A stretch of 64,000 nt of DNA, from IMG/VR virus record IMGVR_UViG_3300031963_000063, positions 1 to 64,000 of that record. One strand, given 5' to 3'. Of this stretch, positions 29,972-37,541 are shown piece by piece. This DNA comes from a virus. The number at the start of each line of letters is the position of its first letter. Position 1 is the first letter of the stretch. The translations under genes were made by a program, and so were the position numbers. The notes under the pieces were generated by a model, which saw nothing but the letters and a program-made list of their open reading frames with translations, did not search any database and was not told the DNA's origin.

Positions 29972-30810
29972 AGTACCTCCTCAATAAATTTAGACATTGG
30001 CGATTTCTTAAAGATTTCAAGACCCCTTTCTGCCTGAGCATCAAGTTCTTCTGGTTTTTTAAGAAGTTTGTATGCTGTATCAACAAAACGATTGTAAGTT
30101 GATGTAAATACTGTACCCTCCATGTACTCAGGGAAATCAGTGTCATGATTTCTTTCAGAAAGAACGGGAACTTTATTTTGAATAAGATGTGTCACTCTTA
30201 CCATCTCAAAGATTTGATTATCCATATTATGGAGATTGATAACTAACTTTGCTCTTTTAATAAGTTCATCTCTTTCATCTCCATAGGTACTTTGAATATG
30301 CATAAAATTTATTTTTTTATTTGATGCAAATTGATCTAAAATATGAGTTCTTCTTGGAGTTGGACACCCATAAAAAAGAATGTCAATATCACGATCTTCT
30401 GGTTTGTTTCTTTCAAAGTAGGAAATTTCAGGAACGTAACCGATCTTACAGTGCTTAATATTTTCTACACCTACTTTACGTAATATCTCAACATTTCGCA
30501 TTGAATAATCCCACACTTCAAGACCACGATATTTGCGGCACCAACGTAAACATTCTGGTCCGTCTTTCATCTGTTCAAGAGAATAGACGATTGTATCTTT
30601 TGGAATATCATGCCTCACCACATCTACTGGACAGTGGTGCATTCCAAAGACAATATTTTTCTTATCGGTAGCAAAATCATTTACACTATTTGTAACATCA
30701 TGTCCCAACTCTTGTAAAGAAAAGAACATTGCTGCTTCAATCTCATGAAAGACTTGAGAGTGAACATAAAAACCATTATCAGGTACAATTCTTACTAAAT
30801 TAAATTTCAT
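29968..30810 (-). CDS. Glycosyltransferase-like protein
   Basis: 280 aa from the ATG at 30810, which is preceded by GGAGAG; a start at 30846 would overlap the upstream gene more. MKFNLVRIVPDNGFYVHSQV, GMHHCPVDVVRHDIPKDTIV, DIDILFYGCPTPRRTHILDQ and INLHNMDNQIFEMVRVTHLI with PVLSE resemble GT-B proteins that carry a C-terminal donor-binding EMVR...L..K.PV motif. Stop overlaps the next ATG (ATGA). Substrate unknown. Confidence 0.75.
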   Translation of the reverse strand: MKFNLVRIVPDNGFYVHSQVFHEIEAAMFFSLQELGHDVTNSVNDFATDKKNIVFGMHHCPVDVVRHDIPKDTIVYSLEQMKDGPECLRWCRKYRGLEVWDYSMRNVEILRKVGVENIKHCKIGYVPEISYFERNKPEDRDIDILFYGCPTPRRTHILDQFASNKKINFMHIQSTYGDERDELIKRAKLVINLHNMDNQIFEMVRVTHLIQNKVPVLSERNHDTDFPEYMEGTVFTSTYNRFVDTAYKLLKKPEELDAQAERGLEIFKKSPMSKFIEEVL

Positions 30811-32227
30811 GAATAAACTCTCCAAAATTCTTTTTAATTTCATCAATTAAATTTATATCCGCACAAATAACACCCAATCCATTACAATGACCAAAATTTG
30901 TTTTTGGTATATTGATTTCTTTAAAAAACTCACCTACACCAAAATCTTTGACCATAGTATCATGCATTATTATTATGCCATTTTTCTTTACAAATTTTGT
31001 CCATTTTTCAAAATCATTTTTAACTGCTTCATAAGTATGCAGTCCATCAATATGAAGGACATCAATTTGCTTATCCCAGTTTTTAACTACATCATCAAAG
31101 AATCCTTTAATAAAAGTAATATTATTCAGTTCAAGTTCTTTTTGCTTCTCTAAAACATAATCATAGGTATTTCTAATTCCCGCATGTTGATCTCCTTCAA
31201 AACTATCAATACCATAAATGTGTCCAATCTCTGGAAGTGCGAAGCAAAATGTAGAATAACCATAATCAACACCTAAGTCTACCACAACTTCTGGTTGAAC
31301 TCTACGAATTAACCAGTCAGCAAAAAGTCTGTGATCTCTCCAGTTAAAATTGCCCATAGAACCAATTTCTGTGAGAGTATGAACTTTGCTATATCGACGA
31401 TTTTCTTCATCACTCTTTATACTTTCATCATACATCTCTCTCGGATAATAAATGAAATATCTTTCCAGACCTTGATTATCATACTGATGATGACGACGAT
31501 AATGAAAGCAATGTTGTTTTGGAATACCAGTTGCCATCCAAAGTTCAAAACAATAACGATAGTTTTGTAGCTCTCTCATCATTGCTTCAACATCCATGTA
31601 CTCTTCAATCTTAAGTGGATGCTTCAGTTTGCGGATGTAATCATTTCGTGCCCACCAGAAGTTTCCTGCATAGTGTTGAACAACAAAATCAAGTTTAATA
31701 TCGTGCCGTTCTACCCAATCAACACCACAACAATCATATCCCTCATCTAATTTAGCAATACAGTCCTCCCACTTTTCAATGTTGTAATACTGCATATAGT
31801 GTCTCCAGTCCTTAATCGCACCAGGAATATGGGTTGAATAAGAAACCATTCCTTTATTATGGAAGTAAAAAACATATCCATCATCTTCTTGGCAGTGATC
31901 ATAAATTTTTGCAAGAGTCTGACCCTCATAAAAATTTGGTTGTTCACCTACAGACCTCATATCAATAATATTAACAAATGGATATCTATCTTTTATATAA
32001 CCAGTTACCATCTGGTCATAGGAATGTCCAGTTTTAGAATTATAAAGACCTAAAGGTAGAGTAATACACATATTAATGATTGCCTTCTCAGAAAGACCAA
32101 CCGTTTTTAGTAAACTCATTTGTTCATCAACCCACCAGATCCACATATTATTAGTGTCTGGTATATAAAGATGGTAAAATACCGTGATAGTTTTTGGTAT
32201 CTGCTTTTCGTTCTTATAATTTAACAT
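30800..32227 (-). CDS. Fusion of glycosyltransferase-like and SAM methyltransferase domains
   Basis: 475 aa. Residues 1-270: FYHLYIPDTNNMWIWWVDEQ, FYFHNKGMVSY, DCCGVDWVERHDI, YAGNFWWARNDYIRKL and MATGIPKQHCFHYR, a pattern seen in uncharacterised sugar-transfer domains. Residues about 310-470: VVDLGVDYGYSTFCFALPEI (SAM motif I), GIDSFEGD, DVLHIDGLHTYEAVKNDFEK and KNGIIIMHDT, a class I methyltransferase of the Methyltransf_24 type. One polypeptide could add and cap (O-methylate) a glycan. N-terminus MLNYKNEK resembles the two genes upstream. Confidence 0.78.
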   Translation of the reverse strand: MLNYKNEKQIPKTITVFYHLYIPDTNNMWIWWVDEQMSLLKTVGLSEKAIINMCITLPLGLYNSKTGHSYDQMVTGYIKDRYPFVNIIDMRSVGEQPNFYEGQTLAKIYDHCQEDDGYVFYFHNKGMVSYSTHIPGAIKDWRHYMQYYNIEKWEDCIAKLDEGYDCCGVDWVERHDIKLDFVVQHYAGNFWWARNDYIRKLKHPLKIEEYMDVEAMMRELQNYRYCFELWMATGIPKQHCFHYRRHHQYDNQGLERYFIYYPREMYDESIKSDEENRRYSKVHTLTEIGSMGNFNWRDHRLFADWLIRRVQPEVVVDLGVDYGYSTFCFALPEIGHIYGIDSFEGDQHAGIRNTYDYVLEKQKELELNNITFIKGFFDDVVKNWDKQIDVLHIDGLHTYEAVKNDFEKWTKFVKKNGIIIMHDTMVKDFGVGEFFKEINIPKTNFGHCNGLGVICADINLIDEIKKNFGEFIHEI

Positions 32228-32913
32228 ACAATAGCACTCTTAACGTGACCAACAATTACTGAAGGATCTACATAAACATTATAACCACTTTCGGTTACTC
32301 TTTCACAAAAATATAAATCTTCTCCTAGTGGAAGTTCATAATTAACACCATCAACCTCTTGAATAACTTTTCCAAGTCCAAACCAAGGTCTTTTAAGTGA
32401 TTCGAAAACACCAAATTTTACACACATGAAACCCAATCCAACACCATAGACTGGTATTGGAGTTTCATTTTTTTGCAATTCTTTTAATTCTTCTCTTGTC
32501 ATTGGTCGAAAATCATTCTTTTTACGATGGACCATAGCATCCATTCCTCTAGATTCAAAATATATTCCAGAAATTAAATCTTTATCCGAAACAAGAAGTT
32601 TTAAAAAATGTTCTGGATTCCAAACGATATCACTATCAATCATAAAAAGTTTATCGTAAGTGTATAGATGCTTTCCAGGAGAAGAATTGAAAACTTCTAA
32701 GTTACGACTTCCAGTGATAGTAGCCTCTCTTGCATTTGTAACTAGAGAGGCGTGTTCACTTTGATAAAACCAAGAAATTTTATTTTCTTGAAGGGTTTGA
32801 ATTGTTGCCATTAAACATTTTACATATTCGGCACACATTTTATCCCCAGGTGTTGTAATAACCACATTATAATGTGGTTTCTGTTGCTTTACTTGATTAG
32901 AATAATTTAACAT
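32221..32913 (-). CDS. GT-A type glycosyltransferase
   Basis: 230 aa. HYNVVITTPGDKMCAEYVKC, SLVTNAREATITGS, YDKLFMIDSDIVWNPEHFLK (DxD metal site), YGVGLGFMCVKFGVF and LGEDLYFCERVTESGYNVYV then GHVKS match small GT-A transferases of marine phages. It overlaps the next gene by seven bases. Paralogue of the gene upstream (same DSDI, GE/SED and VGHxK landmarks). Confidence 0.85.
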   Translation of the reverse strand: MLNYSNQVKQQKPHYNVVITTPGDKMCAEYVKCLMATIQTLQENKISWFYQSEHASLVTNAREATITGSRNLEVFNSSPGKHLYTYDKLFMIDSDIVWNPEHFLKLLVSDKDLISGIYFESRGMDAMVHRKKNDFRPMTREELKELQKNETPIPVYGVGLGFMCVKFGVFESLKRPWFGLGKVIQEVDGVNYELPLGEDLYFCERVTESGYNVYVDPSVIVGHVKSAIVC

Positions 32914-32917
32914 GTTT

Positions 32918-33637
32918 TTAAATAATTATCATTTTTTGATGTCCAACACGTACTTTTGGATTAACCCAAATATCAAATCCGTGCTTTCTAAATTCTTCAC
33001 ACATAGAAATGTCCTCAGACCCAACATCTTGTAAAATTACACCATCTGGTCTTTTTAATTCAACAACACGAGGAACAAACCAAGGATAAGGAATTTTTTC
33101 ATATACACCTTTTTTAATTAAAATCCAACCAAATCCACAATAATCAACCTTAAAGGGTTCGGATCGTCTTGCCATATCTTCTGCTGTTTCATATCTATTT
33201 GATCCTTTTTCGTAAAGTTCTTGATCATCTTCATGCTCTACAACGGTCGTTTTATTAGTTACTAATCCACCATTTGACTGCAAATACCATCCAGAAGCAA
33301 CATCTTTATTCATTTTGATAAGTTCAAGAAGGTCCTCTGTTGTAAAAATAATATCACTATCGATCCACATAATATAGTCATATGGAATTTTTCCCCTAAA
33401 AGGCGTTAACATTGTTCCAGCATAATTATCTGCTTCCAGACAATCACTCCTTGCATGATTGACCATTGAGCTATATTTTTGAGAAATATAAAAATTAATA
33501 CCCAATTGATTTAGATCAAAAATTAATTTTATAAATTGCGTCATGAAAGTTCCAGAGTACATTAGACCTGGAAGACAAAATGCTATTGTCTTTCCTTTCA
33601 AACTATTATTCGATTGATTTGTATAATTTAGAGGCAT
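32918..33637 (-). CDS. GT-A type glycosyltransferase, paralogue
   Basis: 239 aa. GKTIAFCLPGLMYSGTFMTQ, SSMVNHARSDCLEADN, YDYIMWIDSDIIFTTEDLLE (DxD), DYCGFGWILIKKGVYEKIPY and VGSEDISMCEEFRKHGFDIW then VGHQK. First gene of the glycan operon, next to the fibre paralogues. A TATAAT box lies upstream at 33661-33666 but without a -35 element. Confidence 0.85.
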   Translation of the reverse strand: MPLNYTNQSNNSLKGKTIAFCLPGLMYSGTFMTQFIKLIFDLNQLGINFYISQKYSSMVNHARSDCLEADNYAGTMLTPFRGKIPYDYIMWIDSDIIFTTEDLLELIKMNKDVASGWYLQSNGGLVTNKTTVVEHEDDQELYEKGSNRYETAEDMARRSEPFKVDYCGFGWILIKKGVYEKIPYPWFVPRVVELKRPDGVILQDVGSEDISMCEEFRKHGFDIWVNPKVRVGHQKMIII

Positions 33638-33683
33638 ACAATAAAGTCAATATAGAATTCATTATAACATAGTTATACAAGTT

Positions 33684-36600
33684 TTACCACCATGTAATTC
33701 GAATATATCCATCACCACCATTACCACCGAGTCCAAAAAAATCTTCCTCAGGTGCATAACCTCCGCCACCACCTCCGCCGCCTCCAGTGCCGCTTCCACC
33801 ATTTCCTGCACCATAGGCAGGTGATGTGTCTGCAAATGAATAAAAACCAGATAATCCAACCGCATATAATTTATTATTAGCCATTGCAGTATCCATTATG
33901 TCATTAAAAGTATTATTCCAAATTCCTCTCCAAACAATCAAATCTGTAGAGACTCTCAATACTCCCGAAGCCGCAGTAAGAGCATAATATCCACTCATAT
34001 AATTAATAGAATATATTGGCTGTACTGTTGCTGCAGTTCTAAGTTGCCAATGTATAGTATCAGTTGAAGATGCTAAAAATCCATTACCACCTCCAGTTAT
34101 AAAAATATTACTAGACTCATTAATAACCAAAGATCTCAATTCATTCGTGGTAGGAATTCCTGAAGTTCTCAGTACCCAATGAATTGCATCACTAGAAACA
34201 GACACTCTGGCGGCAGTGCCAGCAGTGATATATCTATGAGCAGTGCCTACAGATGCCCGAACTTTATAGTATGGGGGAGTATGTGCGCCAGTTCTTAAAG
34301 TCCAATGAATCGTATCTGTTGATGATGCCAGACGATTTGAACCAGTGAGTGCTGCAACCCATTTTTCTGTTACCAAATTATTGTAAGCTACAGAATAGAT
34401 GATCAGACCAGCCGAGGGAACTGTTCTTACACTCCAATTTACTCCAGAATTAGTAGATACTGCAAGACCACCAGCATTATTAAATGCCACTATATCAAAA
34501 GGTGCTCCTGCTGGAGGCGCATATAATAAAACGTCTCCGCCGCCAAAGACATAGGTAAGAGTCCAATCTGAACTTTGAACAGGTGAAGAATTAACAGCAT
34601 AATAATATCCCCCATTAATACTACCAACAAAGTATCTTCCCGAAGTATTAGATATCTCAATAGAACCATGACTATTGAAACTTAACGTTCTTGTATGCCA
34701 AGTATGAGGTCCTCTAGACTCTGCTCCGCCGCCACCTCCTCCACTACCAATATACATTACAGATGATAATGAGATCGCTGATGGTGCATTTAATGTTTGG
34801 GATAACTGCGCTTTTTGATTTATAGATAGATCAGCAGTTCCACCAAGACTAACACGACTAGTTTGATCATTATATGCTATTATACCAGCAGATCCACCTC
34901 TAGCAGATCCCCATCCACCACCCGCACCACCAGTTGATATATAAGAAAATGTACCAGCAATATTACTACCAGCACCGGCACTAGAACTTGGACTAACTCC
35001 ACCTTGACCACTTCTTGAAATTAAAAATCCTTTTTTTCCTGTAGGAGTAATGATTGCTCCAGCTCCTCCTCCGCCAGCTGCCGCAACACCACCAGATCCA
35101 GATGTTATAATAATTGATGCAGTGGTTGTTCCTAATTGAGAATGCTTATATACAAAATTTATCGAGGTATTACCACCAGATCCACCATTGCCATTGATAC
35201 CACCAACAGCTGCAATTGTGGTTCCATCCGAATCAATTGATGTAATTGATTTAGTTGCAAATAATGCAGTTCTATTAGACCAGTGAATTGTATCTGTTGA
35301 AGTAGCCAATTGCCCTAGACTATTTCCTGCAATATAAAGATTTGAACTAATAGAATTTACAATATTAGTAACGCCAGTAAATCCAGGAACAGTTCTTAAA
35401 GACCATTGAATTCCATCTGTAGAAACTATGAATTGATTAGTAGTTTGTGTAAAAGATGCAAAATATTTAAATGCAGATGTAAAAGAACTGGCGGTAATAT
35501 TATTAATAGTATTAATAGTTCCGGATGTTCTTGCAGTCCAGTGAATTGCATCAGTTGAAGATCGTATAAGACTTGAATTTCCTAAAATAAAGAGAGAATC
35601 TTTAAAAGCAAGAAATGTACTATTAACACCGATAGATGCACCTACAGTTCTATTAGTCCAGTGAATTGTGTTCGTCGAAGTAACATATCCACCAGAAGTA
35701 GTAGCGACCAGATATACTGTTCCTGTTGTATTTGTACCCTCAGATATAGAAGTAACATTGCCAGAAACATTTGATCCAAGAGTTCTTAAAGACCATTGAA
35801 TTCCATTTGTGGAGGTAGCAAGATGTCTATTTAGAAATGACGTACTTAGCATAGATATTGAACTCAATTTTGAATTAAAAACCTTACTGACTTCATTACC
35901 TGCTAAAGTTCTTAAGGACCAATTAATACCATTTGTGGATGTAATTGGACCAAAGGGTCCACCAATGATAAATTTCATATTAGAACTATATGAAATGGCA
36001 GAAAGTGTTGCACTATTAGTCGCAAGACCAGATCTTCCTTGAGTCCAAATGATACCATCTGTGCTGATGGATACACCTCGATTATTGCCACCCACACCAC
36101 CAGATCCAACAGTTAGATTTAACCAATCCAATCCATATAAATCACGATCTATAATATAAGATTCATAAGCACCCGAACCGCCGCCAGCACCAGCATAAGA
36201 TCCAAAGAAAGAAGCCCCAACTGATGCAGATGCACCACCACCTCCTGCACCCATTGCTTCAATATACAAAGTAGAAGCTGATCGTGGAATATTAAATGTA
36301 TATGAACCAGGTATATCATAAAGCACTGAACCTCTTGCACTTTCCGTAGTTCCTTTTTTAGGAACCCATTTTTTAGAAGCTATATTAGAAGTTACAATTT
36401 TTCCGGTTTGTAAAGGTGTACTACTACCATTTAAAAGTAGAATGTTTTTACTATTTGAATAATGTAAATCAGAAAAATAAGTAAAAGTTCCTATATTAAT
36501 AGTTGTTTTCAAACCCCAATGAATTGTATCTGTTGAACTATGTACAGATGTTGTATTAAAACTCGATAGAGCAAAAGCCTGATTGTTAGCACTAACAACG

Positions 36601-37514
36601 TCAACAAAACTACTAGAACTAGGTATACCACCAGTTCTCATTACCCAATTAATTGTGTCAGTTGATACTATAACAGAACCAATAGTACCGACAAGTAAGT
36701 ATAAATTATCGACATACGTTTGGTCATAATAGATATAATCTGTTGGAATAGTTCTAAGTTCCCAATGAATTGAATTAGTGGAAACTGAAACTCTACCAAC
36801 ATTACCAATATCATTTTCTTCTGTTGTCATTATATAAAGGCTATTTACATAATTAATACTTCTAATAGTAGAATTTGCTGAGAAAGCAGCACTTGATCTA
36901 GATTGCCAAAAAATTCCATTGGTAGATGTTACATACGCATTTAGTGGTCCAAATAAATGGTGAGATCCATTAAGATATGAGTAATCATAATAATAGTAAT
37001 TTATACTAGGTGGAGGTTGTAAAGTTCTTAAAGTCCAATGAATTGTATCTGTTGAAGTTACTGCAAAATTTCCACCACTAACGGTATATCTACCAGTTGC
37101 AACATATACTCCACCACCAGCTCCAACGACGTAAACACCTTGAACTATTGTGGGGTCAACACCAGGATATCCTGGGACTGGATCAGATGGAAAAGGTAAG
37201 GTGCGTATAGACCAAGTAATTGCATCAGTAGAAGCTAATAATAATCCAGAAAGAGAGTATACACCCAAATCCTGTTGCAAATATCCAGTGATAAAATAAT
37301 CATTGGTAGATGCAATATTTGCAACATCTGTAAAACGTGGAGGAATCGTTCTTATTATCCATTGTTCTCCATCATAATTTGTGACGGATAAAACCAATTC
37401 TGAACCACTGGGATTCGGATAAGAGTTATTATCCAAATATGCTTTATTGACAGCATCATCTGGATTATCTACTACATATACTTCTGTGACTTTATTAGAA
37501 TCTAGTCTAGCCAT
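33684..37514 (-). CDS. Fibre protein 1 with about 20 Asp-box-like repeats
   Basis: 1276 aa. N-terminus MARLDSNKVTEVYVVDNPDD followed by AVNKAYLDNN; then about 20 units of the form S-(T/S)-(D/N)-x-I-x-W-x-x-R-T (for example STDTIHWTLRT), about 45-60 residues apart, as in Asp-box (BNR) or YCF48-like beta-propellers but with Ile in the Gly place. Gly-rich stretches (GAGGGGA...) interrupt it twice, and it ends GGNGGDGYIRITWW. No sialidase Arg triad or Tyr nucleophile is evident. Probably a receptor-binding appendage; its neighbours are glycosyltransferases. Confidence 0.75.
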   Translation of the reverse strand: MARLDSNKVTEVYVVDNPDDAVNKAYLDNNSYPNPSGSELVLSVTNYDGEQWIIRTIPPRFTDVANIASTNDYFITGYLQQDLGVYSLSGLLLASTDAITWSIRTLPFPSDPVPGYPGVDPTIVQGVYVVGAGGGVYVATGRYTVSGGNFAVTSTDTIHWTLRTLQPPPSINYYYYDYSYLNGSHHLFGPLNAYVTSTNGIFWQSRSSAAFSANSTIRSINYVNSLYIMTTEENDIGNVGRVSVSTNSIHWELRTIPTDYIYYDQTYVDNLYLLVGTIGSVIVSTDTINWVMRTGGIPSSSSFVDVVSANNQAFALSSFNTTSVHSSTDTIHWGLKTTINIGTFTYFSDLHYSNSKNILLLNGSSTPLQTGKIVTSNIASKKWVPKKGTTESARGSVLYDIPGSYTFNIPRSASTLYIEAMGAGGGGASASVGASFFGSYAGAGGGSGAYESYIIDRDLYGLDWLNLTVGSGGVGGNNRGVSISTDGIIWTQGRSGLATNSATLSAISYSSNMKFIIGGPFGPITSTNGINWSLRTLAGNEVSKVFNSKLSSISMLSTSFLNRHLATSTNGIQWSLRTLGSNVSGNVTSISEGTNTTGTVYLVATTSGGYVTSTNTIHWTNRTVGASIGVNSTFLAFKDSLFILGNSSLIRSSTDAIHWTARTSGTINTINNITASSFTSAFKYFASFTQTTNQFIVSTDGIQWSLRTVPGFTGVTNIVNSISSNLYIAGNSLGQLATSTDTIHWSNRTALFATKSITSIDSDGTTIAAVGGINGNGGSGGNTSINFVYKHSQLGTTTASIIITSGSGGVAAAGGGGAGAIITPTGKKGFLISRSGQGGVSPSSSAGAGSNIAGTFSYISTGGAGGGWGSARGGSAGIIAYNDQTSRVSLGGTADLSINQKAQLSQTLNAPSAISLSSVMYIGSGGGGGGAESRGPHTWHTRTLSFNSHGSIEISNTSGRYFVGSINGGYYYAVNSSPVQSSDWTLTYVFGGGDVLLYAPPAGAPFDIVAFNNAGGLAVSTNSGVNWSVRTVPSAGLIIYSVAYNNLVTEKWVAALTGSNRLASSTDTIHWTLRTGAHTPPYYKVRASVGTAHRYITAGTAARVSVSSDAIHWVLRTSGIPTTNELRSLVINESSNIFITGGGNGFLASSTDTIHWQLRTAATVQPIYSINYMSGYYALTAASGVLRVSTDLIVWRGIWNNTFNDIMDTAMANNKLYAVGLSGFYSFADTSPAYGAGNGGSGTGGGGGGGGGYAPEEDFFGLGGNGGDGYIRITWW

Positions 37515-37534
37515 TTATGTTTATCCATATAAAA

Positions 37535-37541
37535 TATTTAT
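37535..37541 (-). promoter_or_regulatory. Late promoter box ATAAATA
   Basis: Minus-strand ATAAATA 21 bases before the ATG of fibre protein 1, overlapping the stop of fibre protein 2. Confidence 0.5.

Noticed and set aside
33661-33666. TATAAT before the glycosyltransferase operon
   Set aside because: No -35 box at 16-18 bases, and it lies in a short A/T-rich palindrome, so it was not listed as a promoter.
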